Shown piece by piece: positions 8,310-17,700 of a stretch of 32,845 bases of DNA (the stretch's first letter is position 1; every line of letters starts with the position of its first letter). The stretch lies in contig JAEUKE010000143.1 in NCBI GenBank assembly GCA_016794345.1, forward strand, positions 1 to 32,845. The letters run 5' to 3'. Made by a program: the position numbers and the translations under genes. This DNA comes from Myxococcales bacterium. GTDB lineage: Bacteria > Myxococcota_A > Polyangia > Polyangiales > Polyangiaceae. The notes under the pieces are model-generated. The model was not told where the DNA came from. It ran no database searches and was given only the letters and a program-made list of their open reading frames with translations.

Positions 8310-10558
8310 GACCTCGCTCCCGATGTTCCGGAGCCCAGAACCTTGGCAAACCAAAGAACCGCAGCTTCCCCCTCTTTGCGAACAATGTCGGTCACAGTCC
8401 GACTGTGTCGAATGCCGTTGCGCAGCTCGGCGAGCTGGTCGAACTTGATCGCGAGCGCTTCCTTTGAGCCGAAACGCGTGTCGAACTTCGTCCACACCGC
8501 CTTGCTTCCGATCGTGTCTTGTAGCTCCCGTAGATCAAAGAACTCGATCAGACCGTCGAGGGTCGCGTAACGCTCTGAATCCATCGACGGGTTCTTCTTC
8601 ATCGCGCGATTGACTCGTTCGGTCACCTTCGCCATGACGTGCGCGGGCACCGAGTCCCTGCTCCCGGCGAGTGAGGTCATCACAGCGCTTCGGAGTGCAA
8701 GTTCTGTCGCCTCAACGCGCGCATCCAGCTCGCGGAGCGAGGGGTCGAGGTCCAGGCGTTCCTTGATCAGCAGAGACTCGATCGCAGACTGAACGGTCGC
8801 CTGGCGCTCACTGATGAATGCCTCGTAATCGTCAGGCGTAAAAGGGGCGCGCAACAGAATGTCGAACGCGGTGGTCGAAATGAAGTGGGACTGAAGCGTG
8901 CTTCTGACAAGACCCTCTCCGTTTGACTTGATCAGCTCCGGCAAGTACTCGTTGGGTAGCCGATCGCGTATGATCTTCCTGTTTGTGTCCGCTTCGAGCG
9001 GCGTGCGGTTGAGGATTGTCGAGCCGAGACTGCCCTTGAGATGTTCCTTGCCCCAGGAGGCGGGAACAATGTGGTGGTCGTCCAGGTTTCCCCACTGTGG
9101 AACGTCCCCCGTCATCCAGTCACGGGCGCCCTGGATCACCAGGAGGTTGAAGATGCCATTGTAGACGGACGTGCCACGTTTCGTCTCCTTGCGGTAGTCG
9201 ATGCCTCGAAACCGTACGGCGAACTCGGACACGATTGCAGGGACGGCTTCGTCATCGTCAAGCCAGGCCTGCACGTCGGCGTAGTCTCTCGCAGCGGTGG
9301 ATTCCACAGAGCCGGAGTACCGATTCAAGAATACGGCGGCCCAGTACCAGTGACTGAGTTTCCGTCGCGCTGATAGCTGCTGGTTCTTTGGCAACTTGCG
9401 CAGCTGAAAGCGGAGCGCCGCAAACACAGGCAAAATAGATACGTAAGGAAAGAACGCAGAGCTGATAGCGCCGTACTCCTGCGGGTGTCGGAGGATCGTG
9501 ATCGCGCCCTCCAACGCCTCGACGGCCTCGTTCCAGTTGGATTCGAACTGGGTGATGTCTCGGACAAGTACTTCCTTTCGGAGACTGCCGTGCGTGTCGC
9601 GGACCGACCGTTCCTGGCCGGGCAGTAAGAAGTAGAGATACTTCGGCGAGCAGTATCCCTGGCGCAGCAGAGACATTACCTGGAGGATGTAGACGTTCAT
9701 CTTCTCTGTGTCGACGTCCGCCAGTCGCCTTGAGGCGTTGCGCCAGAGATGCTTCAGCTGCAGACCCTTGGGCTTGAGCAGTGCGTTGATGAGGTCAAAC
9801 ACATCGAGCCGGATCCCCCGGCTGTTGATCTGCGTGAAGATGTCGCAGACCTTGTCCACCGCTAGGTCCTTGTCTAGCTCGATGTAGGAGATTTGGTACT
9901 GCTCGGTGATCTCCTTCAGCAATTCGCCAAATTGGGCCGCGTTCCTGGCGTGTGCGAGGTAGCCCTCAGCTTCATCCGAAAAGCCAGCTTCGGCAGCCTC
10001 CTCGGACTTCGCACGCCAGAACTGTTCGTATCCCTGTACCCAATTCGCGAGTTCCCAACCACCCGCTCCGAGGACGGATAGCGGAAACTGGTGCCCGGCG
10101 TACTGCTGATCACGACTCGAGAGTACGCCGTCGAGCGCTTTGGTGTGCCACTCGTAGTCGAAGGCCTCGTCGTAGAACTCCGCCATGAAGCGGTCGACGT
10201 TGATGAAGTAGTGCGCCCGAGAAGTTCGATTCGGTAGCGGGACGTTTGGTGCTACGAATGCATAGTGCATCGCTGTGAGGCGCTGCTGGCCGTCGAGGAC
10301 AATATACTCGGCGCGAGCACTCGCTCCGGCTCCGTAGATCGGCTCGCAAGCCAGAGCCTCGAAGTTCTCCCTCTTGCCCTTCCAGAGCAGGAGACTGCCG
10401 ATGTAGTAGTCGAGGAAGATCGAGCGCATGAGGTCGCGAATGTCCCATGGGCGCCATTCAAACTCACGTTGAAAGTCTGGGACCACGAAGCGTCCTTCTT
10501 TCATGCGCGTGATAAGCGTGCTCAGGTTGATGTGATCGGGTCGCTGCGCGTCTTTCAT
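8306..10558 (-). CDS. DUF262 + HNH protein, GmrSD-like restriction nuclease
   Basis: A 750-residue protein of the DUF262 family, whose best known member is GmrSD, a type IV enzyme that cuts modified phage DNA. The N-terminus shows the family pattern: VPDFQREFEWRPWDIRDLMRS (26-46) and the signature YIVLDGQQRLTAMHY (85-99), tied to ParB-like nucleotide binding or hydrolysis. A middle helical region has FTQINSRGIRLDVFDLINAL (241-260). An HNH-like nuclease core follows at 493-527 (DDHHIVPASW, then LNRT and TNRK). The start ATG is preceded by GGAGGAAGAGGAA. There are 171 nt between it and the GIY-YIG stop, the widest gap in the cluster, so a second promoter here is possible. The 3' end overlaps the lipoprotein start. 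Substrate and modification specificity cannot be read from the sequence. Confidence 0.88.
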   Translation of the reverse strand: MKDAQRPDHINLSTLITRMKEGRFVVPDFQREFEWRPWDIRDLMRSIFLDYYIGSLLLWKGKRENFEALACEPIYGAGASARAEYIVLDGQQRLTAMHYAFVAPNVPLPNRTSRAHYFINVDRFMAEFYDEAFDYEWHTKALDGVLSSRDQQYAGHQFPLSVLGAGGWELANWVQGYEQFWRAKSEEAAEAGFSDEAEGYLAHARNAAQFGELLKEITEQYQISYIELDKDLAVDKVCDIFTQINSRGIRLDVFDLINALLKPKGLQLKHLWRNASRRLADVDTEKMNVYILQVMSLLRQGYCSPKYLYFLLPGQERSVRDTHGSLRKEVLVRDITQFESNWNEAVEALEGAITILRHPQEYGAISSAFFPYVSILPVFAALRFQLRKLPKNQQLSARRKLSHWYWAAVFLNRYSGSVESTAARDYADVQAWLDDDEAVPAIVSEFAVRFRGIDYRKETKRGTSVYNGIFNLLVIQGARDWMTGDVPQWGNLDDHHIVPASWGKEHLKGSLGSTILNRTPLEADTNRKIIRDRLPNEYLPELIKSNGEGLVRSTLQSHFISTTAFDILLRAPFTPDDYEAFISERQATVQSAIESLLIKERLDLDPSLRELDARVEATELALRSAVMTSLAGSRDSVPAHVMAKVTERVNRAMKKNPSMDSERYATLDGLIEFFDLRELQDTIGSKAVWTKFDTRFGSKEALAIKFDQLAELRNGIRHSRTVTDIVRKEGEAAVLWFAKVLGSGTSGARS

Positions 10559-10729
10559 GTGCTTCCTCTTCCTCCGTGCCTCGCGCGCGTCTGTCGAGCT
10601 GCTGCCTCTGGGACGTGTTTGCGGTCCAATGCTCGTCGAGGGCTCGGGCGTTCGATGCCTGTTTCGCTGGGTGTGGTGCGTGGGCGGCCTTTTGAGGCGC
10701 AGTAATTGGGAAGACGAGCTGGTGTGCGT

Positions 10730-12259
10730 TCATGCGCGTGGCGGCCCCTCCGTGCTCAACTTCGCCACCGTCTTCCGATACTCCTCCGCCTCCGCCGTCA
10801 GCACGAACGACACGAGGCCGTGCTCCTTCTCGACGGCGTCGCGGATCTCGTCGAGCGTGACGCGGAAGTACTCCTTCCTCATGTTGACCAGGTTCACGCG
10901 GCGGTCGGCGAACCTCTGGTGGAGCCGGTTCTCGAGGCCGGGTGCGTCCTCGGCGAAGATGATCGCGTGGACGTCGAAGGGGAATGGGACGCTGGCGTCC
11001 CCGAGCTCGTCCACTCGCTCATACGGGTCGAGGCGGCGGGTGAGGCCGATCTTGTAGATGCCGTCTCCAAAGGAGCCGAGGTTCGAGAGGATGTAGACAT
11101 GCCCCGACCGCGTGAGCTGCGCCCTGGCGATGGCCTTCGCCTTACGGTCGAGCGCTGACTGAAGCTCCGTCTCCAGCTTGTTAACGAGCGCCTCGAGCTT
11201 CTCGTGTTGCTTCCCGGTCGAGGCGTCGAGATCGGCGCGCGCCTTTTCAAGAGCCTTCTGGGAGCGCGCCTCCTCCTGCTCTGCCTCCTCCTGGGCGCGC
11301 TCGATTTCCTCTCGAGCCTTTTGCTCCTCACGCATCTGCTCCTTGATGCGCTTCTGTTCTTCCTTCTCCTCGTGCACCTTCTCGCGGTGCTCGTGGACGA
11401 GTCGGAGCTCGCTGAGCTTCAGCTCGAAGTACTGGTCGGTGATGGAGATCTTCTTGGACTCGCCGAGCTTGTTGATCTCGGTGTGCGACTTCCGGAGCCT
11501 GTCTTCGAGAACGACGACGTTGTCGTAGCGGACCTTCGCGATCGCGGCGTCGCACTCCCCGTTGAAGGCTCGGAGCATGAGCTTGGACTGCTGCGCGACC
11601 ATCTTGCGTCCCTCGGCTGCGCTGCCGTCGACCGTCCAGTTGGCATCACACGCCGTGGCGGTGCCCTTCTTGATCGCGAGCTTCTGTTGCTCTCGGACAT
11701 CCTTCAGCCGCTCCGTGTACTCGCGGGAGCTCTCGAAGCCGTACCGGACTTTGTAGAAGCCGAAGGACTGGATCTCCAGCGCCTCCTCGACGGACTCGAG
11801 CTCGCGGCGTAGCGCGGCGAGGCGCTGCTCAGCCTCGCTGATTGCCGTCTCGGTGGATGCCGGTGCGGTTGCCGGGGACGGCTGCGGGGCGGGCGTGTAG
11901 GCCGGGGCCTGCGGGTAGTGCGCTGGTTGGGGGGCAGGGGGATAGGCCGCTGGCTGAGTTGTCGATGGCGGCGGGTACTGACCATGCGCCGGCGGGCTCC
12001 AGGGCTGCTGCGCGGGCGGGGCCGCATACCAGCCTCCGGGCTGCGCCTGCGGCGGGGCTGCGTGCCCGGCATGCTGCCCAGAGATGGAACCGAGGTAGTG
12101 CGTGATCGGACTCCAGGCGTGCGTTCCGGCAGGGCGGGCGTGCGCGGTGGACGGTACCCGTCCAGCGTGTACACCGCGGCGGAGTTGGTCGAGCGTCACC
12201 GGGCCGACGACGTTCGCGCCGTCGATCGTCACTTCAAGCAGCATCGCGTCCGGATACAA
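10730..12259 (-). CDS. GYF-like / DUF4041 / T5orf172 GIY-YIG nuclease-domain protein
   Basis: A 509-residue multidomain protein. Residues 8-55 resemble a GYF_2-type adaptor domain (GPVTLDQLRRGVHAGRVP). Residues 60-135 are a Pro/Ala/Gln/Tyr-rich linker. Residues 140-385 form a long charged helical region matching the DUF4041 style (KVRYGFESSREYTERL, then a coiled coil rich in E/K/R). Residues 387-470 are a T5orf172-type GIY-YIG domain: HVYILSN, YKIGLTRR with its Arg, a later E443 in GLENRLH, and MRKEYFRV. The likely start is TTG 12259, with AGGAGG 4 nt upstream; the next ATG (12244) is too far from that site. It lies 12 nt after the upstream stop. GIY-YIG proteins of this group are found in phages and defence islands; a DNA-cutting or DNA-sensing role is inferred. 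Confidence 0.85.
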   Translation of the reverse strand: MYPDAMLLEVTIDGANVVGPVTLDQLRRGVHAGRVPSTAHARPAGTHAWSPITHYLGSISGQHAGHAAPPQAQPGGWYAAPPAQQPWSPPAHGQYPPPSTTQPAAYPPAPQPAHYPQAPAYTPAPQPSPATAPASTETAISEAEQRLAALRRELESVEEALEIQSFGFYKVRYGFESSREYTERLKDVREQQKLAIKKGTATACDANWTVDGSAAEGRKMVAQQSKLMLRAFNGECDAAIAKVRYDNVVVLEDRLRKSHTEINKLGESKKISITDQYFELKLSELRLVHEHREKVHEEKEEQKRIKEQMREEQKAREEIERAQEEAEQEEARSQKALEKARADLDASTGKQHEKLEALVNKLETELQSALDRKAKAIARAQLTRSGHVYILSNLGSFGDGIYKIGLTRRLDPYERVDELGDASVPFPFDVHAIIFAEDAPGLENRLHQRFADRRVNLVNMRKEYFRVTLDEIRDAVEKEHGLVSFVLTAEAEEYRKTVAKLSTEGPPRA

Positions 12260-12271
12260 GGCGCCTCCTGC

Positions 12272-13213
12272 TCAGTCTTCCGCGATTCCAAGGTCATTGG
12301 GGGTGAGCGGCTCGATGGCCATCATGGGTGAGCCGCGCTTCTGCTCCATTCGGTGCTCGAAGTTGTCCATCGAGTCGGACGGGTCGATCACATGAAGGTT
12401 CAGCGACTCGAAGGTCGGCTTGTCGATGGCGACAGAAAGGACCGGCTTGAATTCGGGGTGCCCCGTGCGAGAGCTCGTGAAGGGGTAGCCGACGTGCACG
12501 AGTGCGATCGGGATGGGGAGGATGCTGAAGATCTCCCGGGCTACCCTCAGGGCGGCGCTGCAAACGTGATCCTGGTAGAGCTCCCAGTACCTCTTGTCCG
12601 ACATGTCGCGGCGAGAGAGATTCCCCTTCGCCGTGATGTCGATATGCGTGAATGGGACAACGTCCGTGCTCGTGTTTCCGACGAGCCAGGCCTCCACGCA
12701 CCACGACCGTGTGATCACGACGTTCAAGGATGAGCCCATCTGCTGGAAGACCTGGAATGGGCCAAGGTGGTCGAGAGCCATCTGGCAAGCCGCTGGGTCA
12801 CCGCTGAGAACCGACTGGGCGAGCTGCTGGAACCAATGCCAACGTTGCAGGTCCGCCGAGTAGGCCGCGTAGGCTGCCTGGAACTCCTGCTCGTCCGCGG
12901 CCCGGGCCATCGCAACCTCCTGCTCGAGCCGAGATCTGCGTTTCTGGCTGCCGAAGACCTGCTCACCGAGTGTGGGCTTGAAGGCGGCCAGAGCTTGCGC
13001 GGCCTGGTGCTCTCGCCAGCCATTCCGAACAGGTTGGGGTGGAGCCGGGCTGCGGACGATGTTGACCCAGTCGATTGGAAGCCAGCCTTCGCGGTGCAAG
13101 CCGATGATGGCGTCGACCCTCGCGTTGTAGAGCCGATACTCGTGATCTTCGCGCTCGTACTTGTCCCAGTATGGCGAGACGGGGATCGAGAGGAGATGCT
13201 CGTAAGCCGTCAC
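12272..13213 (-). CDS. Unknown protein in the defence operon (313 aa)
   Basis: I do not recognise a domain here. The start is taken at GTG 13213, whose GTGA overlaps the stop of the interrupted upstream gene; the open frame continues upstream to 13543 only through IS sequence. The N-terminus is rich in Tyr, Trp and acidic residues (SPYWDKYEREDHEYRLYN). A helical, Gln/Ala-rich middle follows (residues about 95-150). The C-terminal half looks like a mixed alpha/beta domain with ITRSWCVEAWLV, ALVHVGYPFTSSRTGH and LSVAIDKPTFESLNL. It ends 12 nt before the GIY-YIG start, so the two are likely cotranslated. No transmembrane segment or nuclease motif is evident. The tight linkage to the GIY-YIG protein makes a partner role plausible, but this is inference. 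Confidence 0.72.
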   Translation of the reverse strand: MTAYEHLLSIPVSPYWDKYEREDHEYRLYNARVDAIIGLHREGWLPIDWVNIVRSPAPPQPVRNGWREHQAAQALAAFKPTLGEQVFGSQKRRSRLEQEVAMARAADEQEFQAAYAAYSADLQRWHWFQQLAQSVLSGDPAACQMALDHLGPFQVFQQMGSSLNVVITRSWCVEAWLVGNTSTDVVPFTHIDITAKGNLSRRDMSDKRYWELYQDHVCSAALRVAREIFSILPIPIALVHVGYPFTSSRTGHPEFKPVLSVAIDKPTFESLNLHVIDPSDSMDNFEHRMEQKRGSPMMAIEPLTPNDLGIAED

Positions 13214-13370
13214 GACAGACGGTGCTGACCGCTGGCGTCCAGCAAGACGCTCCCATCCCGCACGGTCAGCATGCTGCGTTGTGTGTCCGGGCCCGAGGAA
13301 TCCTCGGATGGAAGGCCGGGGCTGGGAATGGGGACTGTGCAGAGCGACACGAAACCCCGGACCCGGTGTT
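13210..13370 (-). pseudogene. 3' remnant of a small gene split by the IS481-family insertion
   Basis: From the IS left end a minus-strand frame reads about 53 residues (ending MLTVRDGSVLLDASGQHRLS) to a TGA at 13212-13210. That TGA overlaps the GTG of the downstream 313-aa gene, the same coupling used at 8306-8309. Its composition is protein-like rather than Arg-rich antisense. It has no own start outside the IS. I interpret it as the C-terminal part of the gene whose 5' end lies across the IS at 14734. The product is not recognised. Confidence 0.5.
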
Positions 13371-13415
13371 GTGCCAGGACATCGTTGACATTTCTGTGCC
13401 AAGACATCGTTGACA
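13371..13415. repeat. Left end of IS481-family element: two 20-bp direct repeats
   Basis: GTGCCAGGACATCGTTGACA at 13371-13390 and GTGCCAAGACATCGTTGACA at 13396-13415 differ at one base and are spaced 25 bp apart. The inverted mates are at 14663-14678 (14 of 16 bases matching) and more weakly at 14641. Confidence 0.8.
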
Positions 13416-13421
13416 GTGCTC

Positions 13422-14618
13422 ATGCCCTGGCAGGAGCGCCGGACGATGAGTTTGAAGCTTGAGTTTGTAGAGAGAGCGGAAAAGGGCGAGACGATGTCGA
13501 CACTGTGCCGGGAGTTCGGCATCAGCCGAACGACCGGGCACAAGTGGGTGAAGAGGTTTCGCGAACGCGGGTTCGAAGGCTTGGACGAAGAGAGCCGTCG
13601 TCCGAAGGGCAGCCCACTTGCGGCCGCGGAAGACGTCGTGCTCGCGGTCCTAGATGCGAGAGACGCTCATCCTCGTTGGGGTCCGAAGAAGCTGGAGGTC
13701 CTGCTGAAGCGTCGGTTCGGTGAACAGTGCCCGAGCGAGCGGACAATCGCGCGTGTCCTGAAGCGCGCTAACCGTGTGCAGGAAAGACGTCGGCTGCGTC
13801 CAGCCAACGTGGTTGAACGCGCACCGCGAGTCCAAGCTGTCGGGCCCAACGACGTGTGGACGGTGGACTTCAAGGGTTGGTGGCGCGCCAAGGATGGAAG
13901 CCGCTGCGAGCCCTTGACCGTCCGAGATGCGTTCAGCCGGTTTCTGTTCACGGTCACGCTCTGCACCGCCCACGCTGTCGTCGTTCGACGCGTCTTCGAG
14001 AGGCTCTTTCGAAGGTATGGGTTACCGCGCCAGATCCAGTGCGACAACGGGGTGCCGTTCGTCGCGGTTCGCTCCCGCGGAGGGCTTTCGCAGCTCTCCG
14101 CATGGTGGGTGTCACTTGGGATCAAGCTCGTCCGGTCGCGTCCCGGGGCCCCCCAAGACAACGGTGGGCACGAACGAATGCACCGAGACATGAGGGCCGA
14201 AATCGAGGCATCTCCCGAACGAAACTTGCAGGCGCAACAGCGCAGGCTCGACCGGTGGCGACAGGAATTCAACCACGTTCGGCCCCACCAAGCGCTCGGG
14301 GGAAAGACGCCCGCGGAGGTCTACAAGCCGAAGGAGCTCCGCCGTCTGGGAGGACCCCTGCCGCGATTCCCACCGGGGCTCGAGTCGAGCAAGGTCTACA
14401 AGAACGGCAACGTGCGTTACCGCGGAACCACCTACTTCGTGAGCGAGTCGCTGGCGGGAATGGAGGTCGCCCTCGAGCCGGTCGACGACTTCCACGTCAG
14501 GATCTGGTTCTATGATCTCGACCTCGGCGTTATCGAGGTCGAGCCTGACGTGGACGACAGCATCTTCCTGGAGGCGAGAAAACGTCGCGTGGAGAGGTCG
14601 ACAACGCGAGCTGCGTGA
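13422..14618 (+). CDS. IS481-family transposase (DDE)
   Basis: A 398-residue transposase, taken from ATG 13422 because family members start MPWxE; an ATG at 13410 lies inside the terminal repeat. The N-terminal HTH reads MSTLCREFGISRTTGHKWVKRF (about 26-47). A second helical segment follows, then the rve integrase core. The catalytic triad is visible as D in VWTVDFKGWW (about 145), D in IQCDNGVPF (about 205), and E in NGGHERMHRDM (about 250). The QALGGKTPAEVY segment near 295 is typical of the family. It is full length with no frameshift, so the element may be active. No ribosome site is obvious. Confidence 0.95.
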   Translation: MPWQERRTMSLKLEFVERAEKGETMSTLCREFGISRTTGHKWVKRFRERGFEGLDEESRRPKGSPLAAAEDVVLAVLDARDAHPRWGPKKLEVLLKRRFGEQCPSERTIARVLKRANRVQERRRLRPANVVERAPRVQAVGPNDVWTVDFKGWWRAKDGSRCEPLTVRDAFSRFLFTVTLCTAHAVVVRRVFERLFRRYGLPRQIQCDNGVPFVAVRSRGGLSQLSAWWVSLGIKLVRSRPGAPQDNGGHERMHRDMRAEIEASPERNLQAQQRRLDRWRQEFNHVRPHQALGGKTPAEVYKPKELRRLGGPLPRFPPGLESSKVYKNGNVRYRGTTYFVSESLAGMEVALEPVDDFHVRIWFYDLDLGVIEVEPDVDDSIFLEARKRRVERSTTRAA

Positions 14619-14684
14619 ACACCGAACAGCCGGGGCAAGCTGTCAACGAGCCCACACAAATCTGTAAGCGATGTCCTGTCCTGT

Positions 14685-14734
14685 TCCCCCAACTGACGTG
14701 CCTGCCGAACCGCCTGTGCTTTTGCTCGAGCCAT
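14685..14734 (-). pseudogene. 5' remnant of the small gene split by the IS481-family insertion
   Basis: An ATG at 14734 lies 3 nt after the nuclease-helicase stop, with TTGAGAG as a possible ribosome site. It encodes MARAKAQAVRQARQLG before running into the IS right end at about 14685. Together with the fragment at 13210-13370, it restores a small gene that would abut both neighbours as expected in an operon. If nothing was lost the protein was about 70 residues. Its basic N-terminus is compatible with a nucleic-acid-binding or accessory peptide, but no family is recognised. Confidence 0.5.
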
Positions 14735-14737
14735 CTC

Positions 14738-17700
14738 TCAACCTCTGGGCGCCAACGCCCCCGCCAACCCCACCATCATCCCCAACCCCCTCGCAGCTCG
14801 CTCATCCCCCAAAATCTCAAAGCTCGGCTCCAGCAGCCCCTTCTGCAGCAGCACCACGCACTTCCTCCTCGCGCGGGTCACGCTGACGTTGAGCCGCTCC
14901 GCGCCGTAGATGAAGGCCGCCTCGCGCTGCGCGGTCTCCGGATCGCTCACGCCGTAGCTGACGATGACCGCATCAGCCTCCTGGCCCTGCATCTTGTCGA
15001 CGGTGTCGACGAAGGGCTTGCTCTTCCACGCGCGGCGCTCGGAGAGGGCCCTTTGAATGGCCCTGATCTGTGCGTGGTGCGGGCAGACGATGAAGAGGCC
15101 GTGGCGCCAGAAGGCGCGGTCGCCTGCTTCGGTGTCGGGGTAGAGCTTGCCGTTCTCGGCGAGGAGGCGCTCGCGGAGCTCGAGCGCGAGGTCGGCGACG
15201 AGGGCGGCCTCCTCGAGGTTCTCGGTGGAGGCGCGGGGGCCGTCGAGGACGCGGACGGTGAGGGGCTCGTCGGGGTCGAGGAGCTCGTGCCCGGCGGTCT
15301 TGCGGGGCTGGAGGCGGAGGCGGCGCCGGGCGATCTCGTCGGTGGCGGGCCGGAAGCGGTCGCCATAGAGGTGCTGCGCGGGGAAGGCGCAGAGCTCCGC
15401 ATTCATCCGGAAGCACTCGAGGAGCTGGCTGGTGTACGGGCTCGCGTCGTCGTCGCGGGCGCGGAGGTAGGCGAAGGCGGAGTCCTCGAGACCGGGGAGG
15501 CCGTCGGGGTGGGGCGGGTACTCGCCGGCGAGGATGGGCGGGAGCTGGAGGTCGTCCCCGGCGAGGAGGAGGCGGCCGCTCGGGGAGAGGGCGTTCAAGG
15601 CGAGGGCGAGATCCGCGATGCGCATCTGGGAGGCCTCGTCGACGACGAGGAGGTCGTAGGGGGCCATTCCCTTGCGCAATGCACCGTCGGTGCCGAAGAC
15701 GGTCATGCCGACGACGGCGCGGGGCGCGGCGAGGTTCGCGGCGGAGTCCTTGGTGAGGAGGTGGACGCCAGCGATGGGGTGCTTGAGCTCGCCGATCTTG
15801 TAGAGCGCAAGCGCCTCGTCGAGGTCGCGGAGCTTACTGAGCGCGTTCTCGATCGCGGCGTGGGTGAAGGCGACCAATGCGACGCGGAAGGGCTTGTTCT
15901 GGGCGGCGTGGGCGGAAAGGAGGGCGCGGAGCGCGGCGGTGAGGAAGTGGGTCTTGCCGGTGCCGGGCGGACCCCAGACGAGGGTCATGCGGCGGCGGAG
16001 GAGGCTCTGGAAGGCGCGGCTCTGGCTGTCGGTGAGGCCGCCGAGGAAGCGGACGGCGCTGTCAGCAATGGTGCGGGGGAAGGGGTGGTGGGCAGAGAAA
16101 GCGCGCGTGTCGCGGAGAAGCTGGAGGAGGGGCGGGTCGTCCTCCTCGTCGAGGTCGCGGAGGTTCGCGATGACCTTCTTTGTGTTGAGGTCCCACGTGC
16201 GCGGGTGGAGGCGGAGGCGGTCGCCCTTGCGGAAGGGCTGGGCGCCGCTCGGGACCTTGATGTCGAGCTCGATCTCGGTGACGGCGCCGCTCGCGGTGGT
16301 GGTGACGTTCGTGACGCTGGCGATGCGGAGCCAGGGGTGGCCTTCCTTGTCGGCGGGGGAGTACCAGGCCTCGCGATAGCGGAAGTCGTCGTAGCCCATC
16401 TGGGCGCGCTCGCCCTCCTCGGTGGGCGGGGAGAGCAGGGCGCCGTTGGGGCCGTCGGGGACGCTGCCCTCGTCCACCTCGCAGTCGTCGGGGACGAAGC
16501 GGCCGGGAGCGACGCAGCGGAGGGGAATGGTGACGCCGTCGCGGACGCGCTCGGGGAGGGGGCGGGTGCGCTGCTCGCGGGTGGCGAGCGCGCGGGTGAA
16601 GGACTCGTAGTAGGCGACGAAGGCGAGGCGCGAGAGCTCGGGGTGCTGGAAGGTGGTGGGGCCGGTGAGGACGAGCTTGGGCGGCCAGGCGAAGAGGCGG
16701 CCGTCGAGCCGCTTGCGGAGGCCGGCGAGGACGGAGTCCGCCGCGGTGAGGCGGGCCTTGAGCTCCCGCTCGACCCACTGGAGGGCCTCGGGCTTGCCAT
16801 TCCACGCGCGGAAGATGCCGTCCGACCGGAGGGCGTTGGAGAGCTCGAACGAGAGGAGCTCGAAGGGCTCGTAGTCGTAGTCGGGGTAGGCGCCGAGCGC
16901 GTCGTGCACCTCCGGCAGGCGGAGGGCGAGGGGCGCAGGGAGGGCGACGAGCTCGCGGATGACGCTGGTGAGGACCACGAGCGGATAGGGAACGGTGGGA
17001 TTGGCGTGCGAGCTCGAGCCGGCGAGGCGCGTGTCGTGGAAGTGGAAGAAGAGCGCGAGCGCGAGGTGCGCGGTGTCGGGCTCGTCGAGGGCCTGGAGGA
17101 GGGCGCGCTGGAAGAGCTCCCGCTCGTAGCCGTCGAAGACGTAACTCTGCACGCTGAGCTGGTCGGCCCACGCGCTCTTCGCGTTGTGGTCGTGCACGGC
17201 GCGGAGGACGTGGTGGATGCGCTCGAGGAAGGCGCGGCGCGTGGCGGCGCAGTCGGCCTCGGTCGGGGCGAGGAAGATCTCGGTGGCCTTGTCGCCGAGG
17301 ACGGCCCTGGCCTTCTCGTGGAGCATGAGGCGCAGGCCGAACGCGTACGACTTGCCGGAGATGGGCTCGCGCTGCACCGTGAGGAGCAGGCGCACGTGCT
17401 CGAAGACGGGGAGCGCGACGGTGGAGCCGCCGTGGAGCTCCGGCTCGCCAGAGTCGAGCGCGCGCACGGCGCGGGCGAGGCGATCGCGCTGGCCGCGGAG
17501 CGAGCCGCAGGTGTCGAGGTGCGCGTCCGCGTCCTCGCGGGCGAGGAAGGTCTGGAGGCTCGCCAGGGTGTCGACGGGCGGGCCGCCCCACGAGGCCTCG
17601 CGGAAGAAGGCGCGCGCGCCGGTGGAGAGGTAGGGCAGGAGCGAGACGTCCCGCGTGCGGAAGGCCTCCTCCCGGCAGTGGGGGTACCACTCGCACCATT

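Larger units (their letters stand above)
13366..14685 (+). mobile_element. IS481-family insertion sequence
   Basis: About 1.3 kb. It contains one transposase gene and imperfect terminal inverted repeats sharing the core CAGGACATCG (left 13376-13385; right, inverted, at 14669-14678). The left end holds the 20-bp sequence GTGCCAGGACATCGTTGACA at 13371-13390, repeated with one mismatch at 13396-13415, a double-repeat end that may serve transposase binding. The right end has TGTAAGCGATGTCCTG at 14663-14678 and a weaker TGTCAACGA copy at 14641. The exact boundaries and target duplication are not resolved. It lies on the opposite strand to the operon it interrupts. Confidence 0.85.

Noticed and set aside
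10464..10733. Minus-strand 89-codon frame beginning with an ATGA overlap at the GIY-YIG stop
   Set aside because: It overlaps the well supported DUF262 start by about 95 nt, and its sequence is Ala/His/Arg-rich with no family likeness. It could be a coupling leader, but the evidence is too thin.
12272..13543. Long form of the 313-aa gene starting at 13543
   Set aside because: The extra 110 codons run through the IS end and transposase antisense; the GTG at 13213 with its GTGA overlap is the natural start.
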